A stretch of 54,682 nucleotides of DNA from Bacteroidales bacterium UBA1745. GTDB taxonomy: Bacteria > Bacteroidota > Bacteroidia > Bacteroidales > UBA932. Each line of letters opens with the position of its first letter. Position 1 is the stretch's first letter. Of the stretch, positions 38,520 to 47,953 are shown piece by piece. The position numbers and the translations under genes are program-made. Location of the stretch: positions 1-54,682 of the forward strand of contig DCHT01000030.1 in the NCBI GenBank assembly GCA_002314885.1, given 5' to 3'. The notes beneath the pieces are model-generated. The model had not been told where the DNA came from. It saw only the letters and a program-made list of their open reading frames with translations, and did not search any database.

Positions 38520-41126
38520 ATGGGAATCAAAAGGATAATCTTCCTCGCTCTGGCGTTAGGTGTTTCTGCCGTGATGGCAGCGCAGGGCGTGACGGTAGAT
38601 TACAACAGTCCGAAAAAATATATAGTCGGCGGAGTCACCGTCGAAGGCAATCACTATTTCAGCCAGGAACAGATCGTGCAGCTGACCGGTCTCCAGAAGG
38701 GTATGGACATCACCGTGCCTGGTGATGAGATCTCTTCCATCGTGAAGCGACTCTGGCTTCAGCGCTACTTCGAGGACGTTTCAGTCGTCATCGACCATCT
38801 CTCCCCGGCTCAGGACAGCGCCTACTTCAAGATCTGCCTCACCGAGCGTCCGAGGGTGTCCAAGTGGACCTTCAGCGGCGTGAAGAGCGGCGAGCAGAAG
38901 GAACTTATGGAGCGTCTCAACCTCCGTCGAGGCGGCGAATTCTCCGATTACGTGGCTACTACTGCGACTGGCATCATCCAGCGCTACTATAAGGAAAAGG
39001 GCTTCAACGAGGTTGCCGTCGACGTCCAGACCAAGAAGGACACTATGATCAACGGCGCCATCCGCGTGAACTTCGCGGTGGACAGAGGCGAGAAGATCAA
39101 GATACGCACCATCGACTTCGAGGGCAATGACCACGTCAAGGACTACAAGCTCGCCCTCGCGATGAAGAAGACCAAGGACCGCCGTCTGGTCAGCTTCTTC
39201 AGCTCCAAGAAATTCAACGAGAAGGAATATCCGAACGACAAGAAGAACCTCGTGAGCAAGTTCTACGAGAACGGCTTCCGCGATGCCCGCATCATCAAGG
39301 ACAGCATCTACTTCCTGCCAGTTAAGGACACTGTCAAGCATCCGACTCCTAACCGCCTCCGCATCGACTTCGAGTTCGACGAGGGCAAGCAGTACTACTT
39401 CCGCAACATCACCTGGACCGGCAACTCCGTATATCCGACCGAGAGCCTCAACGAGATCCTCAAGATCAAGAAGGGCGACATTTATGACGTCGTGACTATG
39501 GAGAAGCGCCTCTTCGGCGGCGGAAAGCAGAACGACTACGACATTTCCAAGCTTTACGGGGACAACGGTTACCTCTTCTTCAGCGTGCAGCCAGTCGAAC
39601 TCAACGTGGTCGGCGACTCCGTGGACGTCGAGATGCGCGTGGTCGAGGGCAAGCCTGCAACCCTGAACAACATCATCATCAACGGCAACGACCTCACCAA
39701 CGAGCGCGTCGTACGCCGTCAGGTGTTCACCCGTCCGGGCTACCTCTTCAGCCAGACCGACTTCGAGAGGTCCATCCGAGAAATCGCCTCAATGGGCCAG
39801 TTCGACCCGGAGGCCATCTCCGATCCGGCCAGGGGCTATTCCATCCTGCCTAACCAGCTCAACAACACCGTTGACCTCGTGTACAACGTCACTGAGAAGC
39901 CTTCTTCACAGCTCGAGCTCTCAGGCGGTTGGGGTGGCAACACCTTCGTGGCTACCGTCGGCGTAAGCTTCAACAACTTCTCCACCAGGCGCATCCTCGA
40001 CAAGACTGCCTGGCGTCCGGTTCCGCTCGGAGACGCTCAGAACCTCTCCATCCGCTTCCAGACCAACGGTACCTACTACACCAGCTTCTCCGCAAGTTTC
40101 AGCGAGCCTTGGCTCTTCGGCAAGAAGCCGACGTCCCTCAACCTCTCTGCTTACTATACCCGTCAGACCAACTCCTACCTGGCCCTCAACATCAAGAACA
40201 ACGACCAGTATATGGAGGTTTACGGCTTCGCTGCCGGCATAGGCAAGCGCCTCAAATGGCCTGACAACTACTTCGTGCTCTACAACCAGCTCAGCTGGCA
40301 GACCTACAAGCTCCAGGATTGGTACAACTACTTTATGTTCAGCACAGGTCTTTCAAACAACCTGTCCTACACCCTCAGCCTGCAGCGTAACTCCACTGAC
40401 CAGCAGATCTACCCTCGTCAGGGTTCAGACTTCAGCTTCTCGCTCCAGCTCACTCCTCCTTACTCTCTCCTGAGACACACCGATTGGGGCGCAGTGGATG
40501 AGGATGGCAACTATCCTGACAAGAAGCGCGTGGCCAACCCTCGTGACATCGACTACAGCCAGCAGAACGCTGCGACCCGCTACAAATGGATCGAGTACCA
40601 CAAGTGGAGCTTCAAGGGCGCCATCTACACCAAGCTCGTGGGCGACCTCGTCCTGATGACCAGGGCTCAGTTCGGCTACCTCGGCTACTACAACCGCAAG
40701 TGGGGCTATTCTCCATTCGAAGGCTACATCGTCGGTGGTGACGGTATGTCCGGCTACAACACCTACGGTTCAGAGGTCATCTCCCTCCGTGGTTATGAGA
40801 ACTACTCCCTCACTGATGTCATCTATACCGAAAACGGCAGCCAGGCATACGCGGGCTATCTCTACGACAAGTTCACCGTCGAGCTCCGCTATCCTGTAGT
40901 CCTTCAGCCGCAGTCCACTATCTTCGTTCTGGGCTTCCTCGAGGGCGGTAACTGCTGGTCCGACATCCGCAAGTTCAATCCGTTCCAGATCAAGAGGTCT
41001 GCCGGTGTAGGTGTCAGGGTATTCCTCCCGATGATCGGTCTCCTCGGTGTCGACTGGGGCTGGGGCTTCGACGACAAGACCAACGGAAAGAGCCAGTTCC
41101 ACTTCCTCATCGGACAGCAATTCTAA
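38520..41126 (+). CDS. bamA: Outer-membrane assembly factor BamA
   Basis: Core of the BAM machine that folds beta-barrels into the outer membrane. 868 aa. Signal peptide to about residue 21 (GVSAVMAAQG). Five POTRA domains follow (first: KYIVGGVTVEGNHYFSQEQI; fifth: VEGKPATLNNIIINGNDLTNERVVRR, about 370-450). The 16-strand Omp85 barrel runs from about residue 470 and ends HFLIGQQF with the terminal Phe needed for assembly. The conserved barrel-loop motif reads VGGDGMSGY rather than the E. coli VRGF. ompH follows after 54 bases. Confidence 0.96.
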   Translation: MGIKRIIFLALALGVSAVMAAQGVTVDYNSPKKYIVGGVTVEGNHYFSQEQIVQLTGLQKGMDITVPGDEISSIVKRLWLQRYFEDVSVVIDHLSPAQDSAYFKICLTERPRVSKWTFSGVKSGEQKELMERLNLRRGGEFSDYVATTATGIIQRYYKEKGFNEVAVDVQTKKDTMINGAIRVNFAVDRGEKIKIRTIDFEGNDHVKDYKLALAMKKTKDRRLVSFFSSKKFNEKEYPNDKKNLVSKFYENGFRDARIIKDSIYFLPVKDTVKHPTPNRLRIDFEFDEGKQYYFRNITWTGNSVYPTESLNEILKIKKGDIYDVVTMEKRLFGGGKQNDYDISKLYGDNGYLFFSVQPVELNVVGDSVDVEMRVVEGKPATLNNIIINGNDLTNERVVRRQVFTRPGYLFSQTDFERSIREIASMGQFDPEAISDPARGYSILPNQLNNTVDLVYNVTEKPSSQLELSGGWGGNTFVATVGVSFNNFSTRRILDKTAWRPVPLGDAQNLSIRFQTNGTYYTSFSASFSEPWLFGKKPTSLNLSAYYTRQTNSYLALNIKNNDQYMEVYGFAAGIGKRLKWPDNYFVLYNQLSWQTYKLQDWYNYFMFSTGLSNNLSYTLSLQRNSTDQQIYPRQGSDFSFSLQLTPPYSLLRHTDWGAVDEDGNYPDKKRVANPRDIDYSQQNAATRYKWIEYHKWSFKGAIYTKLVGDLVLMTRAQFGYLGYYNRKWGYSPFEGYIVGGDGMSGYNTYGSEVISLRGYENYSLTDVIYTENGSQAYAGYLYDKFTVELRYPVVLQPQSTIFVLGFLEGGNCWSDIRKFNPFQIKRSAGVGVRVFLPMIGLLGVDWGWGFDDKTNGKSQFHFLIGQQF

Positions 41127-41180
41127 GATTGGCTCGCTATTTGACATATCATAAATCGCAATTAAAATTTATTAGGATAT

Positions 41181-41765
41181 ATGAAAAGATTACTCGTGAT
41201 CGCAGCAATGGCAGCAGTTTGCTTCGCTGCATCGGCTCAGAACGTTAAGTTCGCCTACGTAAACTATGAGGAGCTCGTACAGCTTCATCCATCAATGGAC
41301 GACGCAAGGGAAGTGCTCCAGAACACCGCTCAGACCTATCAGGACGAACTGATGGCAATGAACAAAGAGTATCAGGACAAGATCGCCGCTTATCAGGACG
41401 CGATGAAGAAGAATCCGGATATGCCTGCTTCCATCCGCGAACGCAAGGAGAAGGAAATTATGGACATCGAGCAGCGTATGCAGGACACTCAGGCAGAGGG
41501 TCAGCAGTACATCCAGCAGAAGCAGCAGCAGCTTTACGCTCCTATCTATGCTGACGCTCAGGAGGCTGTGACCAAGATCGCCAAGGAAGGTGGCTACACC
41601 CTCGTGTTCGAGCAGAACGGCATCCTCTACATCGACCCTGCTCAGTGCGACAACCTCACCCCTAAGGCTCGCAAGGCCCTGAACATCCCTGATGACAGGA
41701 CTCTCGAGTCACTTCAGGCCGAGCTTCAGGCAAAAGCAGCCGCTGCTCAGGCACAGGCCCAGTAA
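41181..41765 (+). CDS. OmpH/Skp periplasmic chaperone
   Basis: 194 aa. Signal peptide MKRLLVIAAMAAVCFAASAQ with a clean cleavage site after SAQ. VKFAYVNYEELVQLHPSMDD opens the OmpH domain, then a long charged coiled coil (about 45-120, Gln/Lys/Glu-rich) and GYTLVFEQNGILYIDPAQ. It keeps unfolded outer-membrane proteins soluble on the way to BamA, encoded directly upstream. The C-terminus is Ala/Gln-rich. It is soluble and cysteine-free in the mature part, unlike the anchored paralogue at 35.4-36.1 kb. Confidence 0.9.
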   Translation: MKRLLVIAAMAAVCFAASAQNVKFAYVNYEELVQLHPSMDDAREVLQNTAQTYQDELMAMNKEYQDKIAAYQDAMKKNPDMPASIRERKEKEIMDIEQRMQDTQAEGQQYIQQKQQQLYAPIYADAQEAVTKIAKEGGYTLVFEQNGILYIDPAQCDNLTPKARKALNIPDDRTLESLQAELQAKAAAAQAQAQ

Positions 41766-41810
41766 AGGGTCATTTCAAAAGGAAACATACTATATATAAA
41801 CTAAACCAAT

Positions 41811-43652
41811 ATGCAACACAAAGTTATTGACACTAATGATGTTGTGATCAGGTTTGCGGGAGACTCTGGAGACGGTATGCAGCTCACAGGGTCTCTCTTT
41901 GCTGATATGTCTGCAATCTACGGAAACGGTCTTTCGACTTTCCCGGACTATCCGGCAGAGATCCGCGCTCCTCACGGCACCGTATCGGGTGTGTCCGGCT
42001 TCCAGGTCCACATCGGAAGCGACAAAGTAAACACTCCGGGCGACTACTGCGATATGCTCGTGGCTATGAACCCTGCTGCCCTCAAGGCAAATGCCAAATG
42101 GTGCAAGCCGACTGCGATGGTCCTCGTCGACGAGGATGCCTTCGATGAGGCCGGTATGACCAAGGCAGGCTTCAAGACCGAGAATCCTTTCGAGGAACTC
42201 CACATCGAGGACAGGACCCTCATCATCGCTCCTATCACCACTCTCACGATAGAGAGCCTCAAGGAGAGCGGCCTTGACCAGAAGGCCATCCTCAAGTGCA
42301 AGAATATGTTCACCCTCGGTATGGCCTGTTTCATCTACAGCCGTCCGCTGGAGTACATCTACCAGTATCTTGAGAAGAAGTTCTCCAAGAAGCATCCTGA
42401 GGTGATCGCTCCTAACAAGAAGGTGCTCAATGACGGTTTCAACTACGCCGCCAACATCCAGGCAATCCCTAATACCTACACTGTGGAGCCATCTCCAAAG
42501 CAGAAGGGTACTTACAGGAACATCACAGGCAACCAGGCCACCGCTTGGGGCCTCCTCGCAGCATCCGAGAAGTCAGGTCTCCCTCTCTTCTGCGGATCAT
42601 ATCCTATCACCCCTGCCACCGGCATCCTCGAGGAACTTGCAATCCACAAGAACCTCGGCGCGAAGACCGTGCAGGCAGAAGATGAGATCGCAGGCGTCTG
42701 CACCGCCATCGGTGCCGCATTCGCAGGCAATCTCGCAGTCACCACCACTTCCGGTCCTGGTCTCTCCCTCAAGAGCGAGGCCCTCGGACTTGCAGTGATG
42801 ACCGAACTTCCTCTCGTCGTAGTGGACGTTCAGCGTGCCGGCCCATCCACCGGTATCCCTACCAAGACGGAGCAGACCGACCTCAACCAGGCCCTCTACG
42901 GCCGCAACGGTGAGTGCCCTATGGCCATCGTGGCCGCACACTCTCCGGCGCATTGCTTCGACGCCGCATTCCAGGCAGCCAAGATTGCCCTTGAGCATAT
43001 GACTCCTGTTATGCTGCTCAGCGAAGGCTTCCTGGGCAACGGTTCAGAGCCTTGGCTCATCCCGTCTATGGCAGATTATCCAGCAATCAATCCTCCTTTC
43101 GCCACCGAAATCCCTGAGGACGGCAAGTTCAAGCCATTCCAGAGGGATCCTGAGACTCTCGTCAGGAAGTGGGCAGTGCCGGGCCAGAAGGGCTTCGAGC
43201 ACCGTGTAGGCGGCCTTGAGAAGAACCACAACGGCGTCCTCTCATCCGATCCTGCAAACCACGAACTTATGTGTGCAGAGCGCGAGGAAAAGATACAGCG
43301 CATCGCCAACTTCATCCCTGAACTCGAGGTGAACGGAGCAAAGTCCGGCAAGCTCCTCGTTGTGGGCTGGGGCGGTACCTACGGCCACATCCTCTCTGCA
43401 GTCGATGAGGTCCGCAAGGAGGGCGTCGAAGTAAGTTTCGCTCACTTCGATTTCGTCAAGCCGCTTCCTAAGAACACCACTGAAGTGTTCTCCGCATTCG
43501 ACAAGATACTCGTGTGCGAGCTCAACAGCGGCCAGTTCGCGGCTTACCTGCGCAATATCTATCCTGATATGAACTTCCTCCAGTGCAACAAGGTACAGGG
43601 CCAGCCTTTCCTCGTTCAGGAGATTGTAGAATCAATTAAAAAATCACTGTAA
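41811..43652 (+). CDS. korA: 2-oxoacid:ferredoxin oxidoreductase, gamma-alpha fusion subunit
   Basis: 613 aa. Residues about 8-190 are the gamma domain (RFAGDSGDGMQLTGSLFADM...YPAEIRAPHGT). From about 225 is the alpha pyrimidine-binding domain (GNQATAWGLLAASEKSG, YPITPATGILEELA, AEDEIAGVCTAIGAAFAG, TTTSGPGLSLKSEALGLA). The last 130 residues are the transketolase C-terminal domain. With KorB it oxidatively decarboxylates 2-oxoglutarate to succinyl-CoA, or runs in reverse, with ferredoxin. The KorAB type is preferred to pyruvate or ketoisovalerate enzymes because of the two-subunit fused layout and nearby gdhA; substrate is inferred. Two bases separate it from korB. Confidence 0.92.
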   Translation: MQHKVIDTNDVVIRFAGDSGDGMQLTGSLFADMSAIYGNGLSTFPDYPAEIRAPHGTVSGVSGFQVHIGSDKVNTPGDYCDMLVAMNPAALKANAKWCKPTAMVLVDEDAFDEAGMTKAGFKTENPFEELHIEDRTLIIAPITTLTIESLKESGLDQKAILKCKNMFTLGMACFIYSRPLEYIYQYLEKKFSKKHPEVIAPNKKVLNDGFNYAANIQAIPNTYTVEPSPKQKGTYRNITGNQATAWGLLAASEKSGLPLFCGSYPITPATGILEELAIHKNLGAKTVQAEDEIAGVCTAIGAAFAGNLAVTTTSGPGLSLKSEALGLAVMTELPLVVVDVQRAGPSTGIPTKTEQTDLNQALYGRNGECPMAIVAAHSPAHCFDAAFQAAKIALEHMTPVMLLSEGFLGNGSEPWLIPSMADYPAINPPFATEIPEDGKFKPFQRDPETLVRKWAVPGQKGFEHRVGGLEKNHNGVLSSDPANHELMCAEREEKIQRIANFIPELEVNGAKSGKLLVVGWGGTYGHILSAVDEVRKEGVEVSFAHFDFVKPLPKNTTEVFSAFDKILVCELNSGQFAAYLRNIYPDMNFLQCNKVQGQPFLVQEIVESIKKSL

Positions 43653-43654
43653 AG

Positions 43655-44674
43655 ATGGCAAATTTGACTTTCAAGGATTTCAAGAGTGACCAGGAAGTCC
43701 GTTGGTGTCCAGGTTGTGGAGACCACGCCGTCCTCGCAGCTCTCCAGAGGGCTCTCCCAAAGGTTAGTGAGGCTCTCGACTATGACAAGGAACGTTATGT
43801 AGTGATCTCCGGTATCGGATGCTCCTCACGTTTACCTTATTATATGGATACATACGGTTTCCACAGCATCCACGGCCGTGCGACTGCAATCTCCACCGGT
43901 GTGAAGGTTGCCAACCCCGACCTCACGGTTTGGCAGGCCTGCGGCGACGGTGACGCCCTCGCCATCGGTGGTAACCATTTCATCCACGCTATCCGTCGTA
44001 ACATCGACATCAATATCATCCTGTTCAACAACCAGATCTACGGTCTGACCAAGGGACAGTATTCTCCTACTTCCAAACTCGGTGCAATCACCAAGACCTC
44101 TCCATACGGCACTGTGGAGCAGCCATTCAACCCTGGCAGCCTCGTGCTCGGAGCAAAGGGCACATTCTTCGCCCGCAGCCTCGACGTGGAGATCGCCCTC
44201 AACCAGGAAATCATGCTTCAGGCAGCCCTCCACGACGGTACTTCCGTGATGGAGATGCTCACCAACTGCGTGATCTTCAATGACGGCGCCCACAAGGGCC
44301 TCTCCGATCCTGCAGTCCGTGCCGACCGCACCATCGTTCTCCGCCACGGCGAGAAGATGATCTTCGGCAAGGAGCGCAACAAGGGCCTCATCCTCGAAGG
44401 TATGGGCCTCAAGGTCGTTACCATCGGTGAGAACGGCGTGACTGAGGACGATATCCTCGTACACGACGCCCACAGCGAGAATATGAACGTGCATATGATG
44501 CTCGCAGAGATGAAGGGACCTGAGTTCCCTGTGGCTCTCGGTGTCATCCGCGACGTCAAGGCTATGACCTATGACGACGGCGTGCGCGATCAGGTCAAGG
44601 ACGTTACCGCCAAGTCCAGGATCCACTGTGTGGACGACCTGCTCCGCAGCGGCAGCACCTGGACAGTGGAATAG
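43655..44674 (+). CDS. korB: 2-oxoacid:ferredoxin oxidoreductase, beta (TPP) subunit
   Basis: 339 aa thiamine-diphosphate subunit. It begins with VRWCPGCGDHAVLAALQRAL (cluster/TPP region cysteines), then GIGCSSRLPYYMDTYGFHSIHGRA. The TPP-Mg motif is ACGDGDALAIGGNHFIHAIRRN...NNQIYGLTKGQYSPTS. It has no ferredoxin-like insert, so electrons go to a separate ferredoxin, not encoded here. The TAG stop is one base from the next ATG. Confidence 0.95.
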   Translation: MANLTFKDFKSDQEVRWCPGCGDHAVLAALQRALPKVSEALDYDKERYVVISGIGCSSRLPYYMDTYGFHSIHGRATAISTGVKVANPDLTVWQACGDGDALAIGGNHFIHAIRRNIDINIILFNNQIYGLTKGQYSPTSKLGAITKTSPYGTVEQPFNPGSLVLGAKGTFFARSLDVEIALNQEIMLQAALHDGTSVMEMLTNCVIFNDGAHKGLSDPAVRADRTIVLRHGEKMIFGKERNKGLILEGMGLKVVTIGENGVTEDDILVHDAHSENMNVHMMLAEMKGPEFPVALGVIRDVKAMTYDDGVRDQVKDVTAKSRIHCVDDLLRSGSTWTVE

Positions 44675-44675
44675 T

Positions 44676-45467
44676 ATGCGCGACTTCAGGGGAAAGAAAG
44701 TGCTCCTTACCGGGGCAAGTTCAGGTATTGGTGCAGCCCTGGCACGTGAGTTCGCCCGCAGGGGCTCTGACGTGTTCCTGGCTGCACGCAACCTGGAGCG
44801 TCTCGAGGAGGTGCGTCTGGATTGTGAGAAGGCAGGCGTCTCTGCCCGTTCCTTCGTGGTGGATTTCGCCTCGGAGGCTTCCATCAACGCCTTTGCCGAC
44901 CAGGTCCTCGCCGAGGGTCTGCTCTTCGACTGCATAGTCCTGAACGCAGGTATCTCCCAGAGGGCGCTGGCCTTCGACACGGATTTCTCCGTGGACAGGA
45001 AGATTATGGAGACCAATTTCTTCGGTCCCGTCCTCCTGACCAAGAGGCTTGAGCCTATGCTCAGGGGCGAGCGCAAGGTCAATATGGCCGTAACGACTTC
45101 AATATCAGGTCTTTTCGGCTTCCCACTGCGTACCGCCTACTGTGCCTCCAAGCACGCGCTCTTCGGCTGGTTCGAGGCCCTCGAGGTCGAGAATCAGAAC
45201 ATTACTATGACTTTCCTCATCCCAGGCCGCATCAACACTCCTATCAGCAAGAGTGCTGTTCACGGCGACGGCTCCAGCCACGGCACTATGGATGCCGGCC
45301 AGGCCAACGGAATGGACGTGGACAAGTGCGCAAAAGTGGCTTACAAGGCCATTGCACGCGGCCGTCACCGCAAACTTATCGGCGGCGGCGAACTTATTAT
45401 GGTATATATAAGGAAGTATCTGCCTGCGCTTTTCTTCAAGATTGCGCCACGTATTTCCGCGACCTAG
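44676..45467 (+). CDS. Short-chain dehydrogenase (DHRS7-like)
   Basis: 263 aa from the ATG at 44676. Starts further upstream in this frame lie inside korB and give a frame-shadow sequence, so I reject them. Motifs are LLTGASSGIGAALAREFARR, VLNAGISQRAL and TSISGLFGFPLRTAYCASKHALFGWFE, with catalytic Ser, Tyr and Lys. The basic, hydrophobic C-terminus (VYIRKYLPALFFKIAPR) suggests membrane contact. The VOC gene follows after 28 bases. Substrate unknown. Confidence 0.87.
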   Translation: MRDFRGKKVLLTGASSGIGAALAREFARRGSDVFLAARNLERLEEVRLDCEKAGVSARSFVVDFASEASINAFADQVLAEGLLFDCIVLNAGISQRALAFDTDFSVDRKIMETNFFGPVLLTKRLEPMLRGERKVNMAVTTSISGLFGFPLRTAYCASKHALFGWFEALEVENQNITMTFLIPGRINTPISKSAVHGDGSSHGTMDAGQANGMDVDKCAKVAYKAIARGRHRKLIGGGELIMVYIRKYLPALFFKIAPRISAT

Positions 45468-45495
45468 CAAACAGTACGAAACTAAACTAACAATT

Positions 45496-46569
45496 ATGGA
45501 TACAATCATCTGTGGAATTCAGCAGATCGGCGTCGGTGTAGCGGACGTCGTCACAGCTTATAACTGGTATATCAAGGCCTTCGGATGCGACGTTATGGTC
45601 GCAGACGCCGACGGCATTGCGGAGCGTATGCTTCCATACACGGGCAACAAACCTCGTCGCCGTCGTGCGATTCTGGCTGCCAACCTTCAGGGCGGCGGCG
45701 GATTCGAGGTATGGCAGCCTATGGACAACAATCTCCATTATATGACCGCGCCTGCGCGCCTGGGCGACTACGGTACTTTCGCCGGCCGCGTTAAGGCTCT
45801 CGACATAGAGAAGGCTCGTGCGCATTTCCTCGCTGTTGAGGGTGCGACCGTGATGAGCGAGATCGTGACTTCTCCATCCGGCCAGAAGCATTTCTTCATC
45901 AGCGACCCTTACGAGAACATCTACGACATCGTGGAGGACGGCTATCAGCTTATGAACATCGGCTTCCCTGTGGGCGGCGTGGACGGCGAACTCATCGGCG
46001 TCAGCGATATGGACAAGTCCCTCGAATTCTACGCCAAGCTCGTGGGCTACGACACCGTGGTTTACGATGTTACGGGCGAATTTGAGGATCTGGCCTGCCT
46101 CCTCGGCGGCAACGGCGCTTTCCGACGCGCCAGAATCGTTCCTTCATATCCGTCAGAGGGACCTCTCAGCGACCTCTACGGCCAGGGTTCCATCGAACTC
46201 GTGCAGGCCATCAACCCTGCTGAGGCTCCTAAGAAGCTCTACGAAGGCAGGTGGTGGGGCGACCCTGGTTTCATCCAGCTCTGCTTCGACATCAAGAATA
46301 TGAAGGGCATCCGCGAGCGTGCGCTTGCTCTCGGTCACGACTTCGTATGCGACGGCGGCGAGGACTTCAAGATGGATATCGCAGATGGCCATTTCACCTA
46401 CGTCGAGGATCCTGACGGCACCCTCATCGAGTTCGTTGAGACCTTCAAGATTCCTGTTGCTCCTAAGTGGGGTATCTTCCTGAACCTCAGGAAAATGAAC
46501 GAACACAAGAAACTTCCGAAACTTGTCATCAAGGCTCTGAAGTTCATGCGTATAAAGTCATTCAAATAA
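45496..46569 (+). CDS. Two-domain VOC-superfamily protein (HPPD-like fold)
   Basis: 357 aa from the ATG at 45496 (MDTIICGIQQIGVGVADVVT). Two vicinal-oxygen-chelate domains: about 5-145 and 150-320, the second with SDMDKSLEFYAKLVGYD and EDPDGTLIEFVETF. The overall layout is like 4-hydroxyphenylpyruvate dioxygenase or glyoxalase relatives. At positions where the metal-binding His is expected I see Gln (IQQIGV near residue 10; FIQLCF in the second domain); the final Glu in LIEFVE is kept. Whether it binds metal is uncertain. The basic C-terminal tail (KLPKLVIKALKFMRIKSFK) may touch the membrane. It is co-oriented with the SDR and gdhA. Confidence 0.75.
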   Translation: MDTIICGIQQIGVGVADVVTAYNWYIKAFGCDVMVADADGIAERMLPYTGNKPRRRRAILAANLQGGGGFEVWQPMDNNLHYMTAPARLGDYGTFAGRVKALDIEKARAHFLAVEGATVMSEIVTSPSGQKHFFISDPYENIYDIVEDGYQLMNIGFPVGGVDGELIGVSDMDKSLEFYAKLVGYDTVVYDVTGEFEDLACLLGGNGAFRRARIVPSYPSEGPLSDLYGQGSIELVQAINPAEAPKKLYEGRWWGDPGFIQLCFDIKNMKGIRERALALGHDFVCDGGEDFKMDIADGHFTYVEDPDGTLIEFVETFKIPVAPKWGIFLNLRKMNEHKKLPKLVIKALKFMRIKSFK

Positions 46570-46605
46570 CCAATAACCAACCAATTTTTTAATCATTACC
46601 ACATA

Positions 46606-47949
46606 ATGAATACCAATGATATTCTGGCCAGACTTCAGGCGAAGTACCCTGGTGAGAATGAGTATCTCCAGGCTGTACGTGAAGTACTCGAGTCCATCGA
46701 AGAGGTGTACAATATGCACCCAGAGTTCGAGAAGGAGAGAATCGTAGAGAGAATGGTCGAACCGGACCGTATCTTCTCTTTCAGAGTCACCTGGGTTGAC
46801 GACAGGGGCGAGGTGCAGACCAACACCGGCTACCGCATCCAGTTCAACTCAGCCATCGGTCCTTACAAGGGCGGTCTCCGTTTCCACAGGGCTGTGACTC
46901 CTTCAATGCTCAAGTTCCTCGGCTTCGAGCAGACTTTCAAGAACGCTCTCACCACCCTCCCTATGGGCGGCGCGAAGGGCGGTTCCGACTTTGACCCTAA
47001 GGGCAAGTCCAACGGCGAGATCATGCGCTTCTGCCAGGCCTTTATGCAGGAACTCTGGCAGTGCATCGGTCCTGACCAGGACATCCCTGCAGGCGACGTG
47101 GGCGTAGGCGGCCGCGAAATCGGTTACCTCTACGGCCAGTACAAGAAGCTTGCACGTCAGTACAATACAGGCGTCCTCACCGGCAAGGGCGGCACCTGGG
47201 GCGGTTCAATCCTCCGTCCTGAGGCTACCGGCTTCGGTGCCCTCTATTTCGTTCAGCACGTCCTCGACCACGCAGGCAAGGACATCGCAGGCAAGAGAAT
47301 CGCTGTCTCCGGCTTCGGCAACGTGGCTTGGGGTGCCAGCATCAAGGCTTCTCAGCTGGGCGCAAAGGTCGTTGCCATCTCCGGTCCTGACGGCGTATGC
47401 TACATTCCTGACGGCATCACCAAGGAAATGATCGACTATATGCTCGTTATGCGTGCATCCAACCGCGACAAGGTTGAGGATATGGCTACCCGCTTCCCGG
47501 GCAAGGCTCAGTTCACCGCAGGCAAGAAGTCCTGGAGCATTCCAGTGGACATCGCTCTGCCTTGCGCATTCCAGAACGAGCTTTCCGAGGATGACGCCAA
47601 GGAACTCGTTGCCAACGGTTGCTGGTGCTGCTGTGAGGTCAGCAATATGGGCTGCCAGCCTGGCGCCATCCACTACTTCCAGCAGAACGGTGTCCTCTTC
47701 GCACCTGGTAAGGCAGTCAACGCCGGCGGCGTGGCTACTTCCGGCCTCGAGATGACCCAGAACGCATCCCACATCAGCTGGACCGCAGAGGAGGTCGACT
47801 CCAAGCTCCACCAGATTATGCAGAGCATCCACGAGCAGTGCGTGAAGTTCGGCACCCAGCCGGACGGCACCGTAGACTACGTGAAGGGCGCCAACATCGG
47901 CGGCTTTATGAAGGTCGCTCAGGCAATGCTCGAGCAGGGAATTATCTAA
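46606..47949 (+). CDS. gdhA: Glutamate dehydrogenase, NADP-type hexameric class
   Basis: Interconverts 2-oxoglutarate plus ammonia and glutamate. 447 aa, the length of the small hexameric class. Motifs: GPYKGGLRFHRAVTPSMLKF, LTTLPMGGAKGGSDFDPKGK with the catalytic Lys, PAGDVGVGGREIGYLYGQYK, TGKGGTWGGS and the nucleotide fold AVSGFGNVAWGASIKA. The S-F-G-N-V nucleotide loop lacks an acidic residue at its end, favouring NADP. With korAB upstream, two enzymes on 2-oxoglutarate share this stretch. Four bases separate it from the nitroreductase. Confidence 0.96.
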   Translation: MNTNDILARLQAKYPGENEYLQAVREVLESIEEVYNMHPEFEKERIVERMVEPDRIFSFRVTWVDDRGEVQTNTGYRIQFNSAIGPYKGGLRFHRAVTPSMLKFLGFEQTFKNALTTLPMGGAKGGSDFDPKGKSNGEIMRFCQAFMQELWQCIGPDQDIPAGDVGVGGREIGYLYGQYKKLARQYNTGVLTGKGGTWGGSILRPEATGFGALYFVQHVLDHAGKDIAGKRIAVSGFGNVAWGASIKASQLGAKVVAISGPDGVCYIPDGITKEMIDYMLVMRASNRDKVEDMATRFPGKAQFTAGKKSWSIPVDIALPCAFQNELSEDDAKELVANGCWCCCEVSNMGCQPGAIHYFQQNGVLFAPGKAVNAGGVATSGLEMTQNASHISWTAEEVDSKLHQIMQSIHEQCVKFGTQPDGTVDYVKGANIGGFMKVAQAMLEQGII

Positions 47950-47953
47950 TACT

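Noticed and set aside
41766..41810. Searched for a terminator or promoter between ompH and korA
   Set aside because: The 45 bases are AT-rich but show no stem and no TAnnTTTG element, so I assign nothing.
44571..44675. Possible KorB-SDR overlap or fusion from an in-frame ATG inside korB
   Set aside because: The extra 35 residues are a frame shadow of korB. The SDR begins properly at 44676, one base after the korB stop.
46570..46605. Searched for a regulatory RNA or glutamine-type riboswitch before gdhA
   Set aside because: The gap is 36 bases of unstructured AT-rich sequence, too short for a riboswitch.
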